This document shows, one piece after another, positions 28,106 through 35,265 of a stretch of DNA of 64,000 nucleotides (the stretch's first letter is position 1; each line of letters opens with the position of its first letter). The stretch spans positions 46,864-110,863 of the forward strand of contig RAYE01000009.1 in NCBI GenBank assembly GCA_003612285.1. Reading direction: 5' to 3'. Both the position numbers and the translations under genes were made by a program. Under the pieces are notes generated by a model, which saw nothing but the letters and a program-made list of their open reading frames with translations, made no database searches and had not been told where the DNA came from. The stretch comes from a bacterium D16-51 (GTDB lineage Bacteria > Bacillota > Clostridia > Lachnospirales > Lachnospiraceae).

Positions 28106-28654
28106 TTACTTGTCCGTATATTGTTTTAGGTGTGTCAGTTCTTCAAGGCGTTTTAATATTTCCTTTTTTCCGTCAGTATTAAGCTTAGTATAGTTTTCAA
28201 GAAGTTTTAGTATGTTTGGTGTATCTTTTGGTTGTAATAATGGATGCACAGTTATATTGTCTTCATCACAAGATATATTGTGGTAAAATAAATTAAACAT
28301 TTCTGCTATTGTGTTAAATGGTAAAGTTTCAAGTGAATATGGTGCTGATTCACCATAAGATGCAAGCGTTATGTTTGCATAATCACAAAGGAAGTGGTAT
28401 AAATCTGGGTTTTGTTCCTTGATTGTCTTTACATTTTTTGGGTCAAAATGATTTATGTTATAATTTTCAAGCAATTGCAAATAAGATACTCCAAGGGCAT
28501 TTGCAATTTTTTCTAGTGTTTCTATTTTGGGTTTTTGTCTGCCATTTTCGTATTTTCGTATATTTGCTTCGTTAATACCACATAATTCACCTAATTTTTT
28601 TTGTGTTAGTCCTTTTTCTTTTCTGATACGTTTAATATTTTCAGAAACTGTCAT
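28106..28654 (-). CDS. CI-like XRE repressor of element 1
   Basis: A 182-residue regulator: an HTH at residues about 5-60 (NIKRIRKEKGLTQKKLGELC, INEANIRKYENGRQKP) and a C-terminal region with no recognised peptidase Ser-Lys pair. Start ATG 28654 (MTVSEN) is chosen over the longer frame to 28696 because GGGTGA is just upstream. It faces the Cro-like gene across an interval with two dyad operators (28737-28758, 28770-28791), a lysogeny-switch layout. Confidence 0.85.
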   Translation of the reverse strand: MTVSENIKRIRKEKGLTQKKLGELCGINEANIRKYENGRQKPKIETLEKIANALGVSYLQLLENYNINHFDPKNVKTIKEQNPDLYHFLCDYANITLASYGESAPYSLETLPFNTIAEMFNLFYHNISCDEDNITVHPLLQPKDTPNILKLLENYTKLNTDGKKEILKRLEELTHLKQYTDK

Positions 28655-28734
28655 TTGCTCACCCGCTTTCCCACAATGAGTATAACATAATGGCAAAAAA
28701 AATAACAGATTAAAAAATACCTATAAATTATAGC

Positions 28735-28791
28735 TTGACAGGTTATCGACAATCTGTTAAAGTGAGTATAACAGGTTGTTGATAACCTGTT
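28735..28791 (+). promoter_or_regulatory. switch promoter with two dyad operators
   Basis: A rightward promoter TTGACA (28735-28740) and TAAAGT (28758-28763, 17-bp spacing) overlaps operator 1, GACAGGTT-6 bp-AATCTGTT (28737-28758). Operator 2 is AACAGGTT-6 bp-AACCTGTT (28770-28791). Centres are 33 bp apart, three helical turns. Likely targets of the CI- and Cro-like proteins. Confidence 0.7.
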
Positions 28792-28821
28792 ATAAGAAAT
28801 ACTTTGAAAGGAGAGAATTCT

Positions 28822-29025
28822 ATGAAAATCAACAATTCAAAATTACAGATTGCCCTTGCTACTGCCTGTATGAATCCATACGACTTATGCAAAGCAGTTA
28901 AAATTCAGTATCAGACATACAGACGGATTACAGCAGGGAACAACTGCAAAACTGCAACAGTGGGCAGGATTGCTAGAGCATTAGGTTGCGAAGTGACGGA
29001 TTTGTTAGAGGATGAACAGATATAG
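28822..29025 (+). CDS. Cro-like HTH protein
   Basis: A 67-residue single-HTH protein (IALATACMNPYDLCKAVKIQ, TATVGRIARALGCEVTDLLE). AAAGGAG precedes ATG 28822. First gene of the rightward operon, immediately after the two operators; probably the Cro-type counterpart of the CI-like repressor. Confidence 0.8.
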   Translation: MKINNSKLQIALATACMNPYDLCKAVKIQYQTYRRITAGNNCKTATVGRIARALGCEVTDLLEDEQI

Positions 29026-29054
29026 CAGCTTAATACAAGCAGGAAGGGGGAAAC

Positions 29055-29348
29055 ATGGACAAATGTACAGAAAATGTCATTGAATTTTTGCTGGATGATA
29101 AAAGGGCAACAGTAACTTTTTCACAGGGGCGTTATAAATCCAGAATCAAGAAACTGGCAGCAGAACGGCCAGAAGAATGTGATATTGTGGCAGAGAATCA
29201 GGATGGTAGCATATGTGCGCATATTCCTGTTAGATGGATAAAAATTTTCCCTGTCAGGGAAACATCAGAAAAACAAAAGCAGTGTGCAAGGGAAACAATG
29301 CTTGCATATCATTCAAAACATGGGAGCAATCCATGGAAAAAGGGGTAA
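29055..29348 (+). CDS. hypothetical protein of element 1
   Basis: A 97-residue protein, family not recognised. Central region RIKKLAAERPEECDIVAENQ and DGSICAHIPVRWIKIFPVRE suggests a small beta-rich domain. The C-terminus YHSKHGSNPWKKG recurs as out-of-context fragments at 31511-31577 and 31842-31884, always just before a unit of the dispersed repeat, and a decayed 3' half exists at 25714. AAGGGGGAAAC precedes the start. Confidence 0.55.
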   Translation: MDKCTENVIEFLLDDKRATVTFSQGRYKSRIKKLAAERPEECDIVAENQDGSICAHIPVRWIKIFPVRETSEKQKQCARETMLAYHSKHGSNPWKKG

Positions 29349-29433
29349 ATTTAAACGAAAAAGCAAAAAAGGTATAAACCATAGGGTGAAGCATTTTAAA
29401 GCCAAATTTGGCAAAAAAATGCCCTGTAGAAAT
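29337..29433 (+). repeat. element-1 dispersed repeat, unit R2
   Basis: Second unit of the repeat family described at 25886; it starts within the last codons of the 97-residue gene and ends just before the ribosome binding site of the next gene. Confidence 0.65.
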
Positions 29434-29445
29434 GGGGGTGGAATT

Positions 29446-29652
29446 ATGCAGGAAAAAAAGGTATTGGAAATACTGGAGGAAAACAGGACAACCCCAAACG
29501 AAAAAGAAGCCCTGTTAATGCATTTGGCTTGTGCGGAAAAATTAGCATTGGACAAGGTTACAAAGGTTTGGAGGGATAAAAACAATGTGCTGTGTGTTGG
29601 ATATGCAAATAATAGCTGGTTTCACTACAGCGGAAAGGGGGAGTGGTATTGA
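29446..29652 (+). CDS. hypothetical small protein
   Basis: A 68-residue protein (VLEILEENRTTPNEKEALLM, CVGYANNSWFHYSGKGEWY). ATG 29446 has GGGGGTGG upstream; a longer frame to 29284 would run through the dispersed repeat and is not favoured. Its stop overlaps the next start (ATGA), indicating coupling to the xis-like gene. Confidence 0.55.
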   Translation: MQEKKVLEILEENRTTPNEKEALLMHLACAEKLALDKVTKVWRDKNNVLCVGYANNSWFHYSGKGEWY

Positions 29653-29858
29653 TGATGGCAGAAAAACAGATGCTGGGCGCTAAAGATATCCAGGAATTGT
29701 TTCAAGTGTCGCAAAGCAAGGCGTATGGGCTTATCAAGCAGATGAATGACGAATTAAAAGCAAGCAACCATATTGTGATACGCGGCAAAGTCCCAGGCGC
29801 ATACATAGAAAAAAGATTTTACGGAATCCATGTAAGGGATTGCCGGGAACAGGAGTAA
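29652..29858 (+). CDS. excisionase-like HTH protein
   Basis: A 68-residue protein with LGAKDIQELFQVSQSKAYGL and IKQMNDELKASNHIVIRGKV, the winged-HTH pattern of Firmicute excisionases. It is homologous in layout to the xis genes at 37813 and 46512, which sit directly before integrases, whereas here int lies apart on the other strand. Start could be 29652 or 29655. Confidence 0.75.
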   Translation: MMAEKQMLGAKDIQELFQVSQSKAYGLIKQMNDELKASNHIVIRGKVPGAYIEKRFYGIHVRDCREQE

Positions 29859-29860
29859 GG

Positions 29861-30811
29861 ATGGCAAGCAGGAGAATGTTTAGTTTGGACGTGGTGGACA
29901 CGGACAGTTTTTTAGAAATGCCTTTGACGGCACAATGCCTTTATTTCCACATGGGGATGCGTGCAGATGATGACGGCTTTATAGATTCGCCGAAAAGGAT
30001 GTTGCGCTATATTGGCTCAAATGATGATGACTTAAGGATTTTGCTTTCAAAGGGCTATCTGATACCGTTTGAAGATGGCGTAATAGTCATTAAGGACTGG
30101 CTTAAAAATAACTGGGTGCGCCCGGACAGAAAAAAGAATACCAGGTACACGGAAAAGCTTGCTTTGCTGGCGGTTGAGGATGATTCATATATTTTGGATT
30201 TATCTGCTGCCAACCAAACGCCAACCAACTGCCAGCCAAGTGGCATACCAGTTGACAACCAAACGCCAACCAATTGCCAACCAAGTGACATACCCAGGTT
30301 AGGTAAGGATAGTATAGATTATATCGTAATGTCTAAAGACATTACTCGTACAAAAAAATGCAACCAGCATGAAAAAAAACGTGAAAAGACTCCCTGCCAG
30401 GATGTGGTAGACTTGTATAACAGTATTTGCATATCGCTGCCACGTGTCACAAAACTGTCAGAAGCACGCAAGAAGGCAATACATGCCAGATACAGCCAGT
30501 ACAGCATAGGGGACTTTAAGAAACTGTTTGAAATGGCAGAGGAAAGCAGTTTTCTGAAAGGCGGCGGAAACCGGAACTGGGTAGCAAATTTTGACTGGCT
30601 TATGAGGGATAGCAATATGGCAAAAGTTTTGGATGGGAATTATGCAGACAGGGAAGCAGAGAGGAATAAAAGCCGGATGCAGGACGGAAAGCCTTACCAG
30701 CAGTTCAGCCAGAGGGAATGTAACAAAGATGAACTGGGCGAACTGGAAAAAATGTTGCTGCAGAAAGGCAACAGTGGGACGAATAATAAAAAGCCATTGG
30801 ATAGCCGTTAA
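29861..30811 (+). CDS. phage-type replisome organiser (DnaD-like)
   Basis: A 316-residue replication initiator. Residues 1-115 (SLDVVDTDSFLEMPLTAQCL, YFHMGMRADDDGFIDSPKRM, WLKNNWVRPDRKKNTRY) match the N-terminal replisome-organiser domain of phage proteins. Residues about 118-145 are encoded by direct repeats that look like iterons. Residues about 185-260 resemble a C-terminal DnaD-type region (VVDLYNSICISLPRVTKLSE, NRNWVANFDWLMRDSNMAKV). AGGAG precedes ATG 29861. It would load the host helicase at the element origin. Confidence 0.82.
   Translation: MASRRMFSLDVVDTDSFLEMPLTAQCLYFHMGMRADDDGFIDSPKRMLRYIGSNDDDLRILLSKGYLIPFEDGVIVIKDWLKNNWVRPDRKKNTRYTEKLALLAVEDDSYILDLSAANQTPTNCQPSGIPVDNQTPTNCQPSDIPRLGKDSIDYIVMSKDITRTKKCNQHEKKREKTPCQDVVDLYNSICISLPRVTKLSEARKKAIHARYSQYSIGDFKKLFEMAEESSFLKGGGNRNWVANFDWLMRDSNMAKVLDGNYADREAERNKSRMQDGKPYQQFSQRECNKDELGELEKMLLQKGNSGTNNKKPLDSR
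30211..30345 (+). other. putative replication origin with iterons inside the replisome-organiser gene
   Basis: Six 11-bp units related to CCAACCAANTG lie in two blocks of three (30211-30250 and 30256-30295, 45-bp period). They are followed by an AT-rich stretch and a perfect 20-bp palindrome GTAATGTCTA/AAGACATTAC (30326-30345). This matches the common phage design where the initiator binds iterons within its own gene. Confidence 0.65.
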
Positions 30812-30823
30812 CTATCCAATGGC
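30793..30823 (+). terminator. 12-bp perfect hairpin at the end of the replisome-organiser gene
   Basis: GCCATTGGATAG, a 7-nt loop containing the TAA stop, then CTATCCAATGGC. It could act as a terminator or a transcript stabiliser; the T-tract is poor. Confidence 0.65.
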
Positions 30824-30898
30824 AACAAATATAGCCGAAACTATACTTCACACAAACAGAGTATAACATGTTTCTGGCAGGAAGGGAACAGAAAAATC

Positions 30899-31462
30899 AT
30901 GAAATTGTTGCAAAGAAAAGAGCCTGTTGTTGTGTTCCTGAAGGAAAGCCTATTGGATTCAATGGATTGGTTCAGGATAAACAGGATATACAAGGTTAAA
31001 CATTATACGGTTTTGTACAGGGGTGAGGAACATATATACATCAACCCGGATATAGAGGGCGGCCAGAGGATTTCTGAAATAATCACAGTGTTGTTCAAAC
31101 AAAAATATTTAAGCCAAAAAGCAGAACAGCTTCTTGACGAAGTTGAAAAACTAACAGACGGGGACACAATAAATTGTTTGCTTAATGTGTGGAGTGAATG
31201 GAGGGACAAAGTTCGAAAGCTAGAACTGCATAACCAGGCAGAAGGCATATTGAAGCAGGTTCGGAGCAAAAGGCTTTATTACAAGGCAAGAAAGAACAGG
31301 GAGGTTATAGACGAATTGTTTAACATAGGTTTTGGGGTTTATGACAAAGAATCAAAAGCAGATTTTAAGAAAGGGGCAGACAATGTATTCATGTATGGGT
31401 ATCTTTTGGGGATGGAAGGGTGTTCTTCCCCTGGCATTCCAGGAAAGGCAACTGCATTGTAA
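30899..31462 (+). CDS. hypothetical protein of element 1
   Basis: A 187-residue mostly helical protein with many charged residues (FKQKYLSQKAEQLLDEVEKL, VWSEWRDKVRKLELHNQAEG, RSKRLYYKARKNREVIDELF). The N-terminus (VVVFLKESLLDSMDWFRINR) is hydrophobic but not a clear signal. No family recognised. It sits downstream of the replication gene and may be a replication or interference accessory. Confidence 0.5.
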   Translation: MKLLQRKEPVVVFLKESLLDSMDWFRINRIYKVKHYTVLYRGEEHIYINPDIEGGQRISEIITVLFKQKYLSQKAEQLLDEVEKLTDGDTINCLLNVWSEWRDKVRKLELHNQAEGILKQVRSKRLYYKARKNREVIDELFNIGFGVYDKESKADFKKGADNVFMYGYLLGMEGCSSPGIPGKATAL

Positions 31463-31564
31463 TGGCAGTGTATGCAAGAATCAGTTTGGGGTTGTCTGTG
31501 GATTAGTGCGAAAAGGGGTAAGAAGGATGGTTGCATATCATTCAAAATCCAATAATTATTGGCA

Positions 31565-32120
31565 TGAAAAGAAGTGAATTTCAACGAAAACGCAAAAAGG
31601 GTATAAACCATAGGGTAAAGCAAATTAAAGCCGAATTTGGCAAAATAACGCCTTGTAGCAGTGGGGTGTGCGCCAGGTGCTTGTGGCAGGATGCCTTATT
31701 GCAGGCAGGGCAGCTACATCCAGGGGATGCCGTGCGGCGGTTAAGGTATCGTTTTTCCCTGCTGTTAGGCTGGGCTGGCGTGGATGCCGTTCCGGGAAGA
31801 ACCAAAGGGGGCAGGATGGTTACAGGTGGAAGGATGGCAGTATATCGTTCAAAAACTCGGAACGCTGGGCGTGAAAAAGGGTAAATTTCAACGAAAATGC
31901 AAAAAAGGTATAAACCATAGGGTAAAGCAAATTAAAGCCGAATTTGGCAAAATAACGCCTTGTAGCAGTGGGATGTGCGCCAGGTGCTTGGGCAGGATGC
32001 CGTGCGGCTGTCAGTGCAGGTGCATCCAGGGGATGCCGTGCGGCTGTTAAGGTATCGTTTTTCCCTGCTGTTAGGCTGGGCTGGCGTGGATGTTATTCCG
32101 GGAAGAACCAAGGGGGCAGC
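31565..32120 (+). repeat. tandem duplication of about 250-300 bp, containing dispersed repeat units R3 and R4
   Basis: Unit A (about 31565-31812) and unit B (about 31873-32115) are nearly identical. Each begins with a dispersed-repeat unit (R3 31567-31662, R4 31874-31969), then GTGCGCCAGGTGCTTG, CATCCAGGGGATGCCGTG, GGTATCGTTTTTCCCTGC and CGGGAAGAACCAA. Frames in it give Arg/Cys-rich peptides without family resemblance, so I treat the whole 31463-32174 interval as non-coding. Confidence 0.75.
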
Positions 32121-32174
32121 ATTGTGGTGCAAACCAGAAATTTAAAAATAAACCAAAAGAAAGGAAGTTTGTCT

Positions 32175-32912
32175 ATGAAAACAAAAATCATTGAATTTAG
32201 GGAAAGTGTTGGAGGGGTTTCACAGGAACATTTGCAGGAAGAGGAAAAACTAAAAGAAAATTTTAAAAATGCTTCTGGAAAAATCCTCTCAAGCATTGAA
32301 AGCGAAAGGGAAGGGCTAATCAACAGGCAGAAGGACACGGAAGCAGAACTTAAAAGAATCCGTATACAAATAAACCTGAAAAAGCAGCAGTACAATAAAA
32401 GTATGCAGGAATCAGACGGGGAAAAAACAAGGGATGCTGAAAAGGAATTGCTGGAACTGGCAGAACAGGAACGCATTTTGGCATTGAGGAAAGACACCCT
32501 GTCTGACATTGCTGGATGCGACAATGAACATACCAGGGCGTCTTTTAGTGAACTTTATGCGCTTTATATCAGGACAAGAAAGGAAGAGAATGAAATCCAT
32601 GGGAAATATGGGGAAATCTTAAAAGAATTAGAAAGCCTGAAAGAAACGCTTGGAAAGGAAATAGAAAAGATTAAACACATAAATTTAGTTTATGATATGG
32701 ACGGTTCAGACAGTGGCATAGACAGTAATTATGCCAAATATGATGTAGTGAAAGCGTTTGAAATTATCCATGGAAAAATGAAAGAACCTGACGGCTTGCC
32801 TTGGAGTCAAACATGGGATACAAATGCGAAACTTCGCACTATAGATAAAATAATGGCAAAAAAAAGCAGGGGTGAAACATTCGGGGGCAATAAATTGCAG
32901 GCAAATTTATAA
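32175..32912 (+). CDS. coiled-coil hypothetical protein of element 1
   Basis: A 245-residue protein. Residues about 15-185 are almost continuous charged heptad-like sequence (EGLINRQKDTEAELKRIRIQ, KELLELAEQERILALRKDTL, GEILKELESLKETLGKEIEK). The C-terminus is more globular (EPDGLPWSQTWDTNAKLRTI). AAAGGAAG precedes the ATG. No family assigned. The long coiled coil suggests a structural or DNA-organising role. Confidence 0.6.
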   Translation: MKTKIIEFRESVGGVSQEHLQEEEKLKENFKNASGKILSSIESEREGLINRQKDTEAELKRIRIQINLKKQQYNKSMQESDGEKTRDAEKELLELAEQERILALRKDTLSDIAGCDNEHTRASFSELYALYIRTRKEENEIHGKYGEILKELESLKETLGKEIEKIKHINLVYDMDGSDSGIDSNYAKYDVVKAFEIIHGKMKEPDGLPWSQTWDTNAKLRTIDKIMAKKSRGETFGGNKLQANL

Positions 32913-32937
32913 GGTATGCCTGGTAACAGGGTGTAGA

Positions 32938-33000
32938 AGCAGAATTTTGCAAAAAAAGTAAAATCTATAGGGCAAAGCCTTTTAAAGTCAGGATTGGCGG
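32938..33000 (+). repeat. element-1 dispersed repeat, unit R5
   Basis: A shorter, diverged unit of the family at 25886: TTGCAAAAAAAGTAAAAT, CTATAGGGCAAAGC, TTTTAAAGTCAGGATTGGC. Confidence 0.55.
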
Positions 33001-33022
33001 AAGGGCATTTGCAAGACATTAG

Positions 33023-33067
33023 CAGTAGAGGGCAGGAAAGCTATAGCGTCAATGCCCTCTGCTTTTT
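33023..33067. terminator. bidirectional terminator between converging genes
   Basis: AGAGGGCA and TGCCCTCT (33027-33034 and 33053-33060) form a hairpin followed by GCTTTTTG. It separates the coiled-coil gene from the convergent serine recombinase. Confidence 0.75.
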
Positions 33068-33069
33068 GT

Positions 33070-33741
33070 TTATAATCTGCCGTCTTTTTCAAGTGAGATA
33101 TATTTTTTGAGCGTGTTACGGCTTATGCCGTGCTTTTTCATCAAATCAATTTGCTTGATGGTTCTGTCAGCAAGGAATAGCCTGATATCATCCTTTAGCG
33201 CATCCGTCACCTTATCAAGCTTCCCTGCCGGTCTGCCGCTCTTTTTGTTGCTTGCCGCAATGCCATCTTTGATTCTCTGCACGGTAGTGGCTCTTTCCTG
33301 CTCTGCCCGGTCAAGTTCCACTATCAGCAGCAGCTTTACCGTGCTTTCAAGGCTTGTTTTTGCGACAAGGTTTTGTTCCCTGGCAACATCCAATAGCTGT
33401 TTGATATAGGGGGTGCTTATGGTCTGGTTGTCAAGGAATATCAGTTCCACCCCTTTGTTCAGCAGTTCCATGTATTTTGAATAACCCTGCTCTGCCTGCC
33501 TTGTGAACCTGCATACATCTTTGAATACAATGGTATCTCCCGGCTGTATGATGCTTTCCAGTTTCTGCCACTGCTTCCTGCTATCAAAGTCTTTGCCGCT
33601 TTTATCTTCCTGGAAGGTAAGCAGGTATTCAATGTGGTTCTCTTTGGCATACCGCTGCAGGGCGTTTTCCTGCCTGGTAAATTTCTGCAACCCCCGTTCT
33701 TCCTCTGTGCTAATCCGCATGTAACTGTAAAAATTGCACAT
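33070..33741 (-). CDS. serine recombinase (resolvase/invertase family)
   Basis: A 223-residue recombinase. Residues 1-150 form the catalytic domain: nucleophile Ser in SYMRISTEEE, then KSGKDFDSRKQWQKLESIIQ, IVFKDVCRFTRQ. A C-terminal HTH follows (KQIDLMKKHGISRNTLKKYI). The length fits small resolvases and invertases. Upstream, 14-bp inverted repeats (33763-33776, 33864-33877) bracket its promoter region. It may resolve multimers of the excised element. Confidence 0.85.
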   Translation of the reverse strand: MCNFYSYMRISTEEERGLQKFTRQENALQRYAKENHIEYLLTFQEDKSGKDFDSRKQWQKLESIIQPGDTIVFKDVCRFTRQAEQGYSKYMELLNKGVELIFLDNQTISTPYIKQLLDVAREQNLVAKTSLESTVKLLLIVELDRAEQERATTVQRIKDGIAASNKKSGRPAGKLDKVTDALKDDIRLFLADRTIKQIDLMKKHGISRNTLKKYISLEKDGRL

Positions 33742-33762
33742 GGTATCATACCGCCTTTCAAA

Positions 33763-33877
33763 GTGTCAATTAAACTTTAGTAATTTTGATAGCCTTACAT
33801 TACCATCATTTAAAACATTTGTCAATATATTTTGACGTTTTTATAAAAAACATTTTGTGATATAGTTTAATTGACAC
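33763..33877. repeat. 14-bp inverted repeats around the resolvase promoter
   Basis: GTGTCAATTAAACT at 33763-33776 and its exact complement AGTTTAATTGACAC at 33864-33877. They may be resolvase sub-sites (a res/hix-like site) or operator sites. The DNA between includes a minus-strand TTGACA. Confidence 0.55.
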
Positions 33878-34676
33878 AAAAAGAATTAAAAAGATACATG
33901 GATTGTTATGGTTGATGCTGGTATGAGTTTAACCGCCTATAGGGAAGAAATGGCAGTAGGGTTAAACCACGTTGAAGCCTGGTAGTCGTTCAGCAATTCG
34001 GGATAATATGACAGGAAAGCACTGTGGAGAATCAGAGGGGAACAAAGCAACAAGTTTTCAAAGAATTAATAACCGTTGTTTTTAGTTAAGTTATGCATCA
34101 GAAATGGGATGAAAACGGAAACAGGAAGATGGGATTATATGCAGTTTGACATATTGAGTGTGTGTAAATGTCAGTTGCAATTTTTTAGTGGACTAAGATG
34201 TAGGAACTATTTCAAATGAGTTTGACACAATGTTACAATATGTCAAACTCACTAGTGTAGTGAAATGTGTTGTTTGGGGGGCATTTTGATGTGTTTTACC
34301 CATGTAACAATAGGTTCTGTGAAAGCAAAATTTTCACATGCGGGTCGCTGACGCCCAAAAGCGGGCTAGTTTTTTACAGAAAAATTTCGGGGTTGCCATT
34401 TCCGAAAATGGGGCTTTGGCAGTAGCAGGTATTCTGTCTGAAAAGTGTAAAATTGGTATTTTTAGTCTTTTTAGTTCTGTAAAGATTATTTTTGATAATG
34501 ATAAGCCCCTTTTCGTTTATTCCTGGACAGTGTTAGTGATTGAAATTTATGTCGAACTGTGGTAGTATTTCTTTGGAACTACCAAGATGGTAGGCGGTTA
34601 GCCCTCTCTGGAGGGATTGTGCCCCTCTGTTTACATAGAAACCTGTAAAGGAATCTGGGAAAGGAGGGCTGAACCA
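33878..34676 (+). other. long non-coding interval of element 1
   Basis: No gene is convincing in these 800 bp. One hairpin GAGTTTGACA, 13-nt loop, TGTCAAACTC lies at 34218-34250, with a half-site GTTTGACA near 34143, suggesting a regulator binding site. 34550-34640 contains stem-forming sequence (GTAGT..., ACTACC, CCCTCTCTGGAGGG) that is probably the leader of the small toxin gene. Confidence 0.4.
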
Positions 34677-34775
34677 ATGGATATTTCAGAGCTTATGGCA
34701 GTGTTAAGCTTTGGCTTGACCTGTTTTGGGATAGGATACTCTATCGGTAAAGATAGTAATAAGACACAAAAATAG
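34677..34775 (+). CDS. holin-like small hydrophobic toxin (type I toxin-antitoxin)
   Basis: A 32-residue peptide: MDISELMAVLSFGLTC, FGIGYSIGKDSNKTQK. One membrane helix and a charged tail match the putative holin-like toxin family (TxpA/BsrG-like type I toxins). AAAGGAGGGCT precedes the ATG. The gene has a structured leader and is followed by a terminator (34769-34807) and a second hairpin (34850-34876), the arrangement expected with an overlapping antisense RNA. Confidence 0.72.
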   Translation: MDISELMAVLSFGLTCFGIGYSIGKDSNKTQK

Positions 34776-34807
34776 CCGCCCTGTCTGCAAAACTGTGCGG
34801 CTATTTT
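34769..34807 (+). terminator. terminator of the holin-like toxin
   Basis: AAAATAGCCGC, then 17 nt, then GCGGCTATTTT: an 11-bp perfect stem overlapping the toxin stop codon and ending in TTTT. Confidence 0.8.
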
Positions 34808-34829
34808 AGCTAAACATAATGTGGCTAAC

Positions 34830-34880
34830 CGTCTATCGGTAGCTCCTGTAGGACATCTGTTATCAATAGATGTCCTTCTT
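34830..34880 (-). ncRNA. possible antisense RNA antitoxin region
   Basis: TCTATCGGTA occurs in the toxin coding end (about 34739) and again at about 34832, and AGGACATCT/AGATGTCCT forms a hairpin at 34850-34876. A minus-strand transcript starting here would overlap the toxin mRNA 3' end. No promoter was firmly identified; this is inference from known type I systems. The rest up to 35165 holds only the arm repeats. Confidence 0.35.
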
Positions 34881-35045
34881 AATATCAAATATATCACAAT
34901 TTGTAGGTGTTTTCAAGTGCTAATCTGTCTGGGAAAATGTTATATTGTCATTTTCTGGAATGAGTGTTAAATTTTCGTGAAGTGGGCAGGCACTATACAC
35001 TGTTTTGTAACCAATTTGTAGTGGTAAATAGATGTCATTCATTCT

Positions 35046-35066
35046 GGAACTGAAATGGAACTAAAA
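35046..35066 (+). repeat. integrase arm-type repeats, element 1 right
   Basis: GGAACTGAAAT followed directly by GGAACTAAA, the partner of the pair at 25683-25703, in the same orientation. Confidence 0.7.
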
Positions 35067-35165
35067 AGTTGTGGAAACGAAAAAATACTGCAAAAATGAG
35101 GGAATGTTAAAATCTGAATGTAGCATAAAAAGGGAGTTTGTAGAAAATAAAAATTAATAATAGTT

Positions 35166-35177
35166 GAGTTCGAATAG
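35166..35177 (+). other. attachment site 2 (element 1 / element 2 junction)
   Basis: GAGTTCGAATAG, again readable as Glu-Phe-Glu-stop. Confidence 0.85.
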
Positions 35178-35183
35178 TAAACA

Positions 35184-35226
35184 GAAAGCCGGGAAGCCGC
35201 ATAAACAGCGGACTTTCCGGCTTTTG
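35184..35226. terminator. terminator just inside the left end of element 2
   Basis: AAAGCCGGGAAGCCGC, 7-nt loop, then GCGGACTTTCCGGCTTTT: a long stem with one bulge and one mismatch and a T-tract. It insulates the element from the upstream neighbour. Confidence 0.8.
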
Positions 35227-35237
35227 ATGTGGGGCGT

Positions 35238-35255
35238 GATACCTTTTTGATACCT
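35238..35255 (+). repeat. integrase arm-type repeats, element 2 left
   Basis: GATACCTTTTT followed by GATACC, 11-bp spacing. Partner pair at 45306-45323. Confidence 0.7.
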
Positions 35256-35265
35256 GAATTATGGA

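Larger units (their letters stand above)
25609..35177 (+). mobile_element. integrative element 1 (about 9.6 kb), phage-satellite-like
   Basis: Lies between attachment sites 1 and 2. Contents: integrase and CI-type repressor leftward; Cro-like, xis-like and replisome-organiser genes rightward; a coiled-coil protein, a serine recombinase, a holin-like toxin; and a family of about 100-bp repeats. No relaxase, structural or packaging gene was seen, so it is not self-transferable from visible genes. The layout resembles phage-inducible islands or a reduced prophage. Confidence 0.75.

Noticed and set aside
31531..32050. Arg/Cys-rich frames over the tandem duplication (117 and 88 residues)
   Set aside because: They run through the repeat units, have no family resemblance and are best explained by duplicated non-coding DNA.
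34338..34565. 75-residue frame in the non-coding region of element 1
   Set aside because: No ribosome binding site, unusual composition and overlap with stem-forming leader sequence of the toxin gene.
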